DNA of 64,000 bases, from the NCBI GenBank assembly GCA_015183035.1, contig JACZZP010000007.1, forward strand, positions 2,108,001 to 2,172,000. The letters are read 5' to 3'. The stretch is from Meloidogyne chitwoodi (taxonomy: Eukaryota > Nematoda > Chromadorea > Rhabditida > Meloidogynidae). A model generated the notes under the pieces. That model did no database searches, was not told where the DNA came from, and saw only the letters and a program-made list of their open reading frames with translations. The translations under genes were made by a program, and so were the position numbers. Positions 10,936-22,058 of this stretch are shown in pieces; position 1 is the first letter of the stretch, and the number at the start of each line of letters is the position of its first letter.

Positions 10936-13900
10936 TTTTAAATAATTTTAATAAAAATAATATTTATTTTTTAAAAATAATAATAATTTCATTTTGTAAA
11001 AATGGTATTTTTAATTAATTATTTAAATTTATTTTTTTCTAAAAATAGAAAAATAAATTAATAAAAATAGAATTATTTTTATTACGTTAGAAAAATAGGT
11101 AAATTTAGTGTTCTTGCAACAAAATTAATATTAAAAAAAAAATAAATTTAAAAAAAAAATTAAATTTTAAATTTAAAAATAATTAATAATATTTTTAATT
11201 TTTTTAAAAATATTTTTTAGTTTATTTATTTTTAATTAAAATAATTTAATAAAAATAGAATAAATTATAAGAGAGATTTTTAAATTTAAATTTTAATAAA
11301 ATAAATTAATTAATTTATTTAAAATTATTAAAAAAAAATAAATTTGAATTTAAAATTAATAATTAAATTAAATATTTTTTTACAGTCTATAATTTATTTA
11401 TTTATTTTAACAATTAAGTGTAGGGTGGTATTTATGAAAAAAATAAATAAAAATTTTTCCGCCCTTAAAATTATTTTAATAAAAATAAAATAAAAATACT
11501 AAATAGTGAAAGTAGTCGATAAAATAAAAATTAAAAAAAAAAAATTTTTTCATGCCTAAAAATATTTAAATAAATAAATAATTTATTTAATAAGAATAAA
11601 TAATTTATTTAATTTAATATTAAATCAAAAAAATTTATTTTTTTTATTCTTTTTATTTTAATATTTATGTCTTTTATTCTCACGCATTTTAATATTTTTT
11701 TTAAATAAAAATAGTATAATCTTTGAATTTATATAATTGTTGCTATAATTGGGAGGGAAGGCTCTCCAAAATTTATTTAAAAAAAAATTTTTTTTTAATT
11801 TTTAAAAAAGCGCTAAAAAACCTAAATATTATAACAAACTTAAAATAATAAAAAAATAAAATCTTTGAAAATTAAAAAAATAAAAAATTGTGGATATATT
11901 AGGCGCAATATCCTCCACTCTTCAAAAAATTGTTTTATAGAAAAATTAAATAGATAAAAATTTTAATGTTAATAATATTATTATATACACTTAATTAAAT
12001 TAAATAATTAAAATAAAAAAAAATTTTATTTTTTTTAACAGAGGCTATTGTTCCACTACCTCTACCCTTCCAGCCTTGTTAATCAAAAAAATAAAATAAA
12101 TATTAATTAATTTTTTTTTTAATTTTTAGAGTTTGTGGTCCTTTAATAAAGACTTTCCTTTTTCCTTATTAAATAACCTAAAAGTCTCAAAAAATTTTTT
12201 TATTTTTTTGCCTTTAAATAAATAAAAGTGGTATATTTAAAGGCTAATAACACTACTAAACATTAAATAAATAAACATATTTTTTTCCTTTTTTTCCAAT
12301 ATTTTTTTGAATAATTTGAGCATTTATTTTTGTGTGTTTCCCGAAATTTGAGCTCAAAAACTTTTTTTTTATTTTTATTCTTCTCATTTTTATGCCCTTT
12401 TTATTTTTTTTTAATATATTAAAAATGAGGAAAAAAAGGAAATATATTTTTTATGAATAAATAAAGAGAAAATAAAAAATAAATAAATTAGTAAAACAAA
12501 GTGTTTCCAATAAACAACGGAAAAAAAAGAAATATTTTTTTAAATTCAATAAATAGTTAAAAATGACCCTTATTAAAGAAAAAATAAATTTAAATAATTT
12601 AAAAAAAATTTTTTTTATTTTTATATATTTTTTAAGTCTCAAAATAATTAAAATTGAAAAAAAAATAATTTTTAATTTTTCTAAAAATTATTGATATTTT
12701 TAAAAATAAAATTGAGACTTTCCTTAACATAAAAATGAATTTAAAAAAATTTTTAAATAATAAAATTTATTTTTAAATAAAATTTGCTTCATAAACCCCT
12801 AAAGGAGGGCATTATCTGAGAGAATAAAAGCAAAAGAAAAATTAGAAAAAAAGAAAAAATAAAATAATGTTTTAAAGGACAATATATTTTACATTATTTA
12901 TTTATTTTATTTTTTTTAAAGTCATTTATTTCATCAAAAAAAATTTTTTTCATCCTTAATCTCTTAAAATGCCTGTAAATTTATTTAAGATTTTTGACTA
13001 AATTTTTTTTTATTTTATTTAAGCAGAAGAAAGAGAGAAAAATACTTGCCACATTTTGGGATATTATTTATTTTGTCTCATTTTTTATTAAAAAATAAAA
13101 TTAAATAAATAAATATTTTAACAAAAGAAGAGCTGAAAAATGGGATAATAAAATAGAAAAAAAATAAATAAAGCTTAATTTCTAATTATAATAAATTAGT
13201 TGCGTGAGATAAAAAAAATAATATTTTTTTAATTAAAAAAAATAATTTTAAATAAATTAAAAAAAAATAAATTTCTTTCAGTACAAAAATTAAATTTTAG
13301 TTTCTATTTTTAATTAACTAACTAATGTAGAATAAAATACAAAATACAATTTTAAGAGAAAGAGCAATAACTTCAAAAATAATGAAGTTTATAAACTTAA
13401 AATAAACTTTTTTTTAAAAAAAAAGTCTGACAGAGATAATAAGTCTATTATGGTTAAATAATAATAATTAATTAGGGTAGAGATATTTATGAGTAATCTT
13501 ATTTACAATTAAAACTTAGATTAGATTACAAATTAAAATTACAAATTAAGTTTACAAATTAAAATATATTAGTTTATTCTTTTTCTTTCAAGTTTACAAA
13601 TATAGGTATATATGTAAATATATTTAAGTTTGTAAATATTAAAAGAAAAAAGGTTCAAAAGATTCTTAAAAATGAGAATAAAAAATTTTTGTTTTTTTAA
13701 ACAACAAAAATGATAAAAGTGAATGAGGAAATGGATTATAAAAAATTTCAATGCTTTTTTGCCATTTTTGACTTTTTTTAAAAAAAAATATTTGAGGGGG
13801 CTCTTCTCTTATCCAAATTGGATTTGTTCTCCTTACGGGGAATTTTTCGAGGAAATGATGAAAAAAGAAAAATTGTTGAGAGAATAATATATGACATTTT

Positions 13901-14541
13901 AAGCTTTCTTTAATGAAAGAAAGAGGGATTTTTATTTTTAATATTTTATTAAATTTTTTAAAAGAAAATAGGTATATAATAATTCAAAGAAATACTTCCT
14001 TTTACTTTTACCTAACTAAATATTTATTTAAGTTGTTTTAATTTTGATAAATTTTTGTTGCTATTTATACAATTTATATTTAATAATGGAGATTGTAAAC
14101 TTGTTTGCAAATTTTATTCTTAAGTTTATAAGATTGTTGTAAATCTAAGTTTTTACAGACAAACTTGATTTTTTGTAAACCTAAACTTAAGAAAATTTAA
14201 TTTTCAAATTTAGGTTTATAAGTTTGTTTTTAAGTTTGTAAATCCGTTAGTAAATCCAAGATGTAAATCCGTTTTATTAATTTAGAACACATTGTGACAA
14301 TTAGTCTTAATTTTTAAAAGTTGACATTTTGATATTTGTATTATTTTCCAAAATGAAATTAATAAAAAGATTATAAAAAATATGAGAAGGAAGACGTTAG
14401 AGATTATTTTCATTGAACAAATGATGATTTTTGTGAAAAATTCTTTTATTTTATTAATCCTTTTAATTATTAATGTGATCAACATTTTTCTTTTAATTTT
14501 TTTAGTTTTAGTAATTTAATTTTAAATATATTGTTTCAATT
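10936..14541. other. AT-rich intergenic region between divergent genes
   Basis: Upstream DNA of both the GPCR (-) and RPN7 (+). It is nearly all A/T runs with no credible gene; short frames near 12451, 13569 and 14282 look like chance. Around 14090-14260 there are degenerate repeats of AAGTTTGTAAA. Both promoters presumably lie here, but no specific motif is defensible. Confidence 0.5.
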
Positions 14542-16251
14542 ATGGTCCAAAAAGAAGACAAAAAAGGAAAGAAACAAATTAACAAAGAAGATGAATTTGA
14601 TAAAGAGGTTATTAAAATTTATTTTTATTTAATTTTATTTTTTTAAGTTAATTTCAAAAAATCCAAATCTTGAAATTGCCAAACTTTTTTTTCTTATGGG
14701 ACAAAAGAATGATTCTTCTCATTGGATGGCTTTACTTGAGGTTTATTTTTATTTTTTCTTCAACAGAATTTATATTTTAAGCATGTAAAACGTGATGAAA
14801 TGGCACCTTTTTATGAATATATGTGTTGCTCTTTAAAAATACCCATTGATCAAGCTTTAATGCAAAAATTAAAGGAACAAAATGATAAACGTTTGGGAGA
14901 AATTAACAGTCAATTGGAAGATGCAGAGAAAAATTTAGGTATTCTTTAAAAATAGATCTTTTATTTAATTTAAAAGTTTTTTTTTATTTGAATTTTTTTT
15001 GAATTTTTATTTTAAATAAAAGTAAATTTATTTTTAAGGAGAAAGTGAGGTTCGTCAAGCATGGTTAGCCAAATCTGAATATTATTGTCAACTTGGTGAT
15101 AAAGAAAATTCTGTTGCTTCTTTTAACAAAACATTTGAAAAAACTGTTGGAGGTGGTTATCGAATTGATTTGATTTTTAATTTAATTCGTATTGGGTTTT
15201 TCTTTATGGATCATCAATTAATTACTGAAAATATTGAAAAAGCAAGTGAATTGATGGAAAAGGTTTTCTTATTTTTATTTGATAAAATTTATTTTTTAGG
15301 GCGGTGATTGGGACAGAAAGAATCGTTTAAAGTCATATAAAGGACTTTACTTTATGGCTATTAGAGATATGAAAGGAGCAGCAGAACTTTTTCTTGAAGT
15401 TGTCCCAACTTTTGGAGCTCATGAATTGATGACTTATGAAGAATTAATTTTTTATGCTGTTATAACTTCTGTTTGTGGTTGTTATTTTAATATTTAAATT
15501 AAAATTTAAATTATTTTTTTAAAGCTTTGGAGCGTCCAGACTTGAAAGAAAAGGTTGTGAATTGCAGTGAAATTCAGCAACAGGTTTAAACTTTTATTTT
15601 AATTATAATTTACGTTTAAAAATTTTTTATTTCAGTTAAATGCCGAAAAATCTAAAGAAAATACCAATCTTCCACTTGCTAAAGAATTACTTGAAACATT
15701 TTATAATTGTGATTACAGCAATTTTATGATTGCTCTTGCTAAATTGGAAAGAGATTTTCTTGTTAAAGATCGTTATTTAAATTTACATTGTCAATTTTTT
15801 ACTCGAACAATGCGTGTCAAGGCTTATCAACAATTTTTAACTCCATATAAAACGGTTTTTTTATTTTTTTAAATTATATATTTTTATGGGAAATGTGAGA
15901 ATTTATTGTCTAATAATTTTAAAAATAAGTTCTTCCTCTAATTTAAATTTTTCAAAAAGTTTAATAATTTTTTTAAGGTTAGTTTGGACGTTATGGCAAA
16001 AAGTTTTGGTGTTACCAAAGAATATTTGGATCAACAATTATTTAATTTTATTTCTTCTGGAAAATTAAGTTGTCGTATAGATGCTTGTAAAGGAATTATT
16101 GAAACTGCACAAACTGACCAAAAGAATTTATTTTACAAAAAAATTATTCAGTAAATTTTAAAAACAATTTTATTTATTTATATTTTATTTTTATAGTGAT
16201 GGGGATATATTGCTTAACAAAGTTCAGAAGCTTTCTCGAATTATTAATTAA
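14542..16251 (+). CDS. rpn-7: 26S proteasome regulatory subunit RPN7 (PSMD6)
   Basis: A non-ATPase subunit of the proteasome lid that helps assemble the 19S regulatory particle. It is encoded in about eight exons from ATG 14542 to TAA 16249-16251, for roughly 385 residues (human PSMD6 has 389). Diagnostic stretches are [76 protein letters not shown] (PCI winged-helix region) and the terminal [12 protein letters not shown]. The N-terminus is Lys-rich ([12 protein letters not shown]). It looks intact. Its 3' flank is repeated as a direct repeat on the far side of the palindrome downstream. Confidence 0.93.
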
Positions 16252-16315
16252 ATTTTGGAGACAAAAATATGTGTTTTAAAAATTATTTTGTTTTTTTTAA
16301 TATTTTTGTGAAACA
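16249..16315 (+). repeat. Direct repeat flanking the palindrome, left copy (RPN7 3' end)
   Basis: The block TAAATTTTGGAGACAAAAAT and the following 45 bases reappear in the same orientation at 17879-17948, beyond the palindrome. The left copy includes the RPN7 stop codon, so it looks like the original. Confidence 0.7.
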
Positions 16316-16343
16316 AATAAAATTAATTTACAAAATCCAGAAC

Positions 16344-17104
16344 TAATTAAAACATCAAATTACAAAAATATTGACGAAATTCATTTGTGCTGCAACTTAA
16401 AGTCCTTATAAGTGAAGAAATTATCTGCAAACGTAGATCTGCGGGTGCTGGTTCGGACTTCGAAAATGTTAAAGATCTTGGAAATTCAATGGTATAATTT
16501 GTCTTATTTGCATAGTTTTTATTTACATTTTGTAGGTCTACGTAAGTGGGCGTCACGGATAAAAGAGTACTCACTGTTCGCCCTGGGGCTTCTGAACAAA
16601 CAATGGCAGAGATGGACAAAGAAGTCACCAAAATTTTAAAAAAGGCATGGGATGAAACAGAACAATTTGTTAACGAGGAAATAAAATTAATCCTTAAAGT
16701 TAGTTTTAAATTTTAAAAATAAATTTTTAAGATTTATTTTTTAGTTTGCTGATGAACTATTTAATAGAGATAAAATTAATGGAGACGATGCTAATGCGTA
16801 AGTTTCATTATTTTGCATAGAGTATTTTTAATTCCACGGAAAACTTCCTTGTTTTTTAGCTGTTGTTTTGTGGGTTTGGGAGAAATTGTAAAATATTTTT
16901 TGGGAAATTTTATTTATTTTTTATTCTTAATTTTTTTAAGTATACTTACACGACTCCAAAATGAATTGGATATTGAGAAAGTTCGCCTGGACGAAGAAGA
17001 AAAACAACATAAAAGAGATATGAAGGAACAACAACAACGAGAAGTGGACGCAGAAAAAAGGCGAAAAGAAAAGGAAGAAAAATTTCAAAAGGAAGAGGAA
17101 GTTT
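16344..17104 (+). pseudogene. Broken copy of the M41 peptidase module, left palindrome arm
   Basis: Homologous to about 2790-3797, with intron positions retained. The exon carrying HESGH has been deleted: sequence jumps from the LCCNLKSL region to ISEEIICKRRSAGAGSDFENV. A one-base insertion near 16550 shifts the frame to a stop shortly after YVSG. The membrane segment and coiled coil remain readable (LGNFIYFLFLIFLSIL, then Glu/Lys-rich sequence ending at TGA 17104). Zinc binding cannot survive, so this is a pseudogene. Confidence 0.75.
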
Positions 17105-17119
17105 GAGATATAATAATTA

Positions 17120-17870
17120 TTATCCCTTTTGAAATTTTTCTTCCTTTTCTTTTCGCCTTTTTTCTGCGTCCACTTCTCGTTGTTGTTGTTCCTTCATATC
17201 TCTTTTATGTTGTTTTTCTTCTTCGTCCAGGCGAACTTTCTCAATATCCAATTCATTTTGGAGTCGTGTAAGTATACTTAAAAAAATTAAGAATAAAAAA
17301 TAAATAAAATTTCCCAAAAAATATTTTACAATTTCTCCCAAACCCACAAAACAACAGCTAAAAAACAAGGAAGTTTTCCGTGGAATTAAAAATACTCTAT
17401 GCAAAATAATGAAACTTACGCATTAGCATCGTCTCCATTAATTTTATCTCTATTAAATAGTTCATCAGCAAACTAAAAAATAAATCTTAAAAATTTATTT
17501 TTAAAATTTAAAACTAACTTTAAGGATTAATTTTATTTCCTCGTTAACAAATTGTTCTGTTTCATCCCATGCCTTTTTTAAAATTTTGGTGACTTCTTTG
17601 TCCATCTCTGCCATTGTTTGTTCAGAAGCCCCAGGGCGAACAGTGAGTACTCTTTTATCCGTGACGCCCACTTACGTAGACCTACAAAATGTAAATAAAA
17701 ACTATGCAAATAAGACAAATTATACCATTGAATTTCCAAGATCTTTAACATTTTCGAAGTCCGAACCAGCACCCGCAGATCTACGTTTGCAGATAATTTC
17801 TTCACTTATAAGGACTTTAAGTTGCAGCACAAAGGAATTTCGTCAATATTTTTGTAATTTGATGTTTTAA
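17120..17870 (-). pseudogene. Broken copy of the M41 peptidase module, right palindrome arm
   Basis: Inverted copy of the left arm, with the same loss of the HESGH exon and the same frameshift. It begins inside the coiled-coil tail (…KEEKFQKG on the minus strand) and ends at AATTTGATGTTTTAATT, where the arms stop matching. Confidence 0.75.
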
Positions 17871-17878
17871 TTGGTTTA

Positions 17879-17948
17879 TTTAAATTTTGGAGATAAAAAT
17901 ATGTTTTAAAAATTATTTTGTTTTTTTTTAATTTTTTTGTGAAAAGAT
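17879..17948 (+). repeat. Direct repeat flanking the palindrome, right copy
   Basis: Begins TAAATTTTGGAGATAAAAAT and follows the 16249-16315 copy with a few changes. It is in direct, not inverted, orientation, so it is not part of the palindrome arms. Confidence 0.7.
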
Positions 17949-18055
17949 TAAAAATTTATTTTTAATTTATTTTCTATTTATATTTGATTATGATTTTATA
18001 TTTGATTAATTTCATTATCCAAACATTTTTTAATTTGTTTAAAATCTTAAGTAAT

Positions 18056-21000
18056 ATGAGAAAAAAATTTCGTGACAGTGACGACGACGAACAAGTTATT
18101 TTATCAGAGCCTAAAAATAAAGATTTAATTGAACGCAAACGTCATCGAAAACAAGAGAATTTAAAAAGGAAGAATATTGGAAATTTAATTGAACAAATTA
18201 CAAGTAAATACAATTCTCTTAATTCTGTAAGTGTTTATTGGATAAAACTAAAAATTTATTTTTTTATTTTTAAGGAAAGTTTTGTCGCAAACAAGTTTTC
18301 CGATTTTCCTCTCTCGCCATTTACACTTAAAGGACTAAATGATTCAAATTTCACAACACCAACAGATATTCAACTTCTTTCTCTTAAACATTCAATTAAT
18401 GGAAAAGATGTTGTTGGAGCAGCTAAGACGGGAAGTGGAAAAACTTTGGCTTTGCTTATTCCGGTTTAATTAATTTTATTAGTTTTTTAAACAAATTTGA
18501 GTAGTTTTTGGATATCTTAAATTTTATTTTTTAAGTTACTTGAATGCCTATGGCGAAATAAATGGACTAAATTTGATGGTCTAGGTGCTATAGTGATTAC
18601 TCCAACAAGAGAATTAGCCTTTCAAATTTTCCAAGTTTTAAATAATATTGGCAGTCATCACGATTTTTCTGCTGCTCTACTTATTGGAGGTTTTGTATAT
18701 TTTTTAATTTTATTCCCTCTTTAATTTCTTTAATCTGTAAATGTTTATGATTTAAAGATTTTTTATTTTGGGATAAATTAATTAACGCTTTGCGAAAGCA
18801 CATTAGATCAGCTTTTATTTCATGGCTTTTTTGTCTAATGTGTTTTTAAAAGCGATACATTTTCTTTGTAAAATTTTACAATAATATTTAATTCAAAATA
18901 ATATAGGTACTGACGTTAATTTTGAACGAGAACGTTTAGCTGGTATTTCAATAGTAATTTGCACTCCTGGTCGTCTACTACAACATATGGACGAGAACGG
19001 TTATTTTTGCTTTGATCAGCTTCAAATGCTTGTGATTGATGAAGCTGACAGAATATTAGATATGGGCTTTAGACAACAGGTTTTTTATCCTATTTTTCTA
19101 ATTTTTAAGTTTTATTTATTAAAGATTGATGCTATTATCGAAAATTTGCCAAATGAAAGACAGACTCTTTTATTCTCTGCAACACAAACTAGGAGAGTTG
19201 AAGATTTGGTTCGTGTTTCGCTAAAAGATCCAGTTTTTGTGTCTGCACATGAAGATGCTAAAAATGCAACTCCTGATAATCTAACACAAGTAAATTTATA
19301 TTATTTTAATGTTTTTTTTAATGAGTTCAACTTTTACGCTATTTTTTGACATTTTTCTTAATTTTTTAAAACATTTTACTTGACTATTTATTTGATACTT
19401 TCTTGTTAAACGTTACTCTTATCTTTTCTTTTTTTTTCTCCTAATACCTACAAATGGTCAATGAGATATAATGGTCAGACAGTCATCAATAAGAATAAAT
19501 TAAGTGATATACAAATATTTATGAAAAATAGGACATTTAACAGGAAAGTACAATTTATTTGAATCTAATAAAAATCTAGGGACTTGAGAAAATTCGAATT
19601 TTTGTTTTTATGATTTATAATTTTTCAGTCGATTGTTATAAATTAAATTTTCGACTTTTTACGTTGTTTTTTATTTTATTAATTTTTTTTTTTAATTTTT
19701 GTTCATTTATTAGTCCTATCTTGTATGTGAAGAAGAAGATAAAATTAACATTGTTTGGTCTTTTTTAAAAAATCATCAAAGAAAAAAGACTCTAATATTT
19801 GTTACAAGTTGTAAACAGGTTTAATTTATTAAATAATATTTTTAAAATTAATTTAATTATTTTTTCTAAAGGCTCGTTTTCTGACTGAAGCAATAACACA
19901 TTTACGTCCCGGCCTTTATTTTACAGGTTTATGGGGAAATTTAAAGCAAGGAAAAAGAATGGAAAGATTTCAACGTTTTGATGAAAATACTAAAGGTGCT
20001 GCTATGATTTGTACAGATGTAGCTAGTAGAGGTTTAGATTTTGTTGGACTTGATTGGGTTTTACAAATGGACTGTCCTCCGTCTGTGGATGATTATATTC
20101 ATAGGTTTTTTGAAATATATTTAATTTTTAAAAAAAATATTTAAGAATTTGACTCCTCGGACAATTTATAAAAATTGTTTTTAATTAAAAGATTCTTTTT
20201 TCTTTAGAGAATTCTTTTCAGTGTGAAAAGTTATTTTTTAAAATATTTTTCCGCTGATATAAATGTTTCGTCATTTTGCTGATTTTTAGATTTTTTTTTC
20301 AAAATTTCCATACAATCTTTAAAATTGGAAATTTTTAAATAATTTTTAATTAAAAGAGTTGGAAGAACTGCCCGAATGAACAAAAGTGGTGAAGCAATGC
20401 TTATTTTAACAAATAGTCAAGAAGGTCCATTTATTGAAATGTTACAATCTAGACAAATTCCAATTAACAAAGTTGAGTTAGTTAAAATTATTTTTTTTTA
20501 CTTTTTAATTTTTATTTTCTTTAAAAAAGGGTTGAAAAGAATAAATTATTTTCAATACAAATAAAGTTGGCTAATTTAATGATACCATTTCCTGATTTAA
20601 AACAATTTGGACAGAGTGTATTTTTTTTATTTTAATTTTTTTTTAAATTTATTTTTAATTTAGGCTTTTGTTTCCTATGCAAGAGCTATTTATTTTGCAC
20701 AATTGAAGAAAGTTTTTAATGTTGATTCAATAAATTTTGAGGCTCTAGCAAAGTTAATTTTTTATGATTAAACAAATTTTTTGCTTTAGACCCACACCTC
20801 ATTTATTAGCAAAAAAAGTTTAGTCCTAAAATGGCTTGAAAATAAAATGTTTTCTTTTGCGATTAAATGGGGTGTGTATCTAAACTACACAATTTCTTAT
20901 TTCTTTATGTTGACTTTTTGTCTATTTTTTATTTTTTTAAAGATCTTATGGTTTAACACTTACACCAAGAATTCGTTTTCTTCGTAAGCGTGGTATTAAT

Positions 21001-21614
21001 ATTGAAGATTCTGATAAGAAAAATGCTTGTGAAAAAACAATTACTATAACTGATGAAATTAAACTTGGTGGAGATGAATTAAATAATGCTTTTGATATTG
21101 ATGAAGAAAAAGAGAAAGATGAGAAAGATACTGGAGAAGAATTTCTTAAAATTACACGTCGTGATGTTTTTAAAGATGTTGTGGAAGTTGATGTTGAGGT
21201 TTTAATTTTTTTTTAATATTAGATTTGGTTTAATTAATGTGTGTTCTGTTAGTTTTTAAGGCAAATGATGTTTTTTAACGAAGGGGAATTTTTAAATTTT
21301 ATTCAAATGATAAAAATTTTAATTTTCCTCATTTAATGGAGGTTTATTTGACACAATCCATTAGTTTTTTATTTTTAAGAATTTTTGGATTTTATTTTAT
21401 GTGTTGCCCTAAATTTTTCTTTCGTTTAAAAAATAATTTTTTATTTAACCAAAAAAAATATTTCATTTTTTAGGAAGAAATTCTTGCTCGGATTTCCTCT
21501 AAAAAACCAATAACAAAAACACTGATGGCATCAAAAATGCTTAGGAGATTGGGTAATACTGGCATTGCAAAACGAAAACGTTTTGCTGATTCAGATAATG
21601 ATGAGATTGATTAA
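18056..21614 (+). CDS. DDX10: DEAD-box RNA helicase DDX10/Dbp4
   Basis: A nucleolar ATP-dependent helicase needed for early 18S rRNA processing with the U3/U14 snoRNPs. About twelve exons give roughly 625 residues. Motifs in order: FSDFPLS; the Q-motif region [20 protein letters not shown] (I); PTRELA (Ia); [12 protein letters not shown] (Ib); DEAD (II) in [16 protein letters not shown] (III) in [22 protein letters not shown] (IV); DVASRGLDF (V); and HRVGRTAR (VI). [10 protein letters not shown] and [14 protein letters not shown] follow, as in the DDX10 C-terminal region, then an acidic tail. ATG 18056 is preferred to the in-frame 17984 because only AT-rich filler lies between. All catalytic motifs look intact. 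Introns contain hairpin repeats at 18787-18853 and 20790-20876. Confidence 0.92.
18787..18853. repeat. Short hairpin repeat in a DDX10 intron
   Basis: GCTTTGCGAAAGCACATTAG on the left faces CTAATGTGTTTTTAAAAGC on the right across a loop of about 25 bp. It is probably a small MITE remnant. Confidence 0.4.
20790..20876. mobile_element. ~88 bp hairpin element (CCCCATTTATTCGC family, family B), in a DDX10 intron
   Basis: CACACCTCATTTATTAGCAA on the left pairs with TTGCGATTAAATGGGGTGTG on the right, with AATGGCTTGAAAAT in the middle. It is one member of a family seen at least five times in this window. Confidence 0.65.
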
Positions 21615-21727
21615 ATTAATTTTAAAAGAAAATAAATATATATCTCAATTTTGTTATTTTTTGTTTGTAATAATTAAATTGGCTCCGAACATTTCTTTTT
21701 TTATAAATGGAAAAAAATTGAAATTTT

Positions 21728-21897
21728 TTTTAGTGTAATGATCTGTCCCGACATTTCGTCAACAGAAATTGCATGACATTTCGTCCCAACGGCAAAAAAT
21801 AGTGGAATCGGGTAAACGAAATGTATTTTTTTTTCGTAGTGGCGAAATGTCGTGCAATTTTGTTTGACGAAATGTACACGTCCCGAAATGATCGGAG
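21728..21897. mobile_element. ~170 bp MITE with CGACATTTCGTC inverted repeats
   Basis: The left end has GTCCCGACATTTCGTCAACA and TTGCATGACATTTCGTC. The right end has GCGAAATGTCGTGCAATTTT and GACGAAATGTACACGTCCCG. It lies between DDX10 and UTP15. A related fragment is at about 53955-54003. Confidence 0.65.
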
Positions 21898-22058
21898 CAT
21901 TCACACAAAAATTTATTTTTTTTTATTTTAACAATTTTGTTTAAAATTTTAATTAAAAAAATTTATTTTAATTTTAACACTTCTTTTTTTTTTGTTGTTT
22001 TTCTAGTTAACTATTTTTTAATTTATTTTATTTTTTTAATTAATCTTTAAAAGAAAAA

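Larger units (their letters stand above)
16344..17870. repeat. Large near-perfect palindrome (~755 bp arms)
   Basis: Left arm 16344-17104 and right arm 17120-17870 are inverted copies with a spacer of about 15 bp. Predicted peptides from the two arms are essentially identical; one differs by a single residue (CSTNEFRQ versus CSTKEFRQ). The arms are therefore nearly base-identical. The palindrome sits between RPN7 and DDX10. Confidence 0.85.

Noticed and set aside
17984..18055. Upstream ATG for DDX10
   Set aside because: Adds 24 Ile/Leu/Phe-rich residues from AT-rich leader sequence; DDX10 proteins start near the Lys/Asp-rich segment at 18056.
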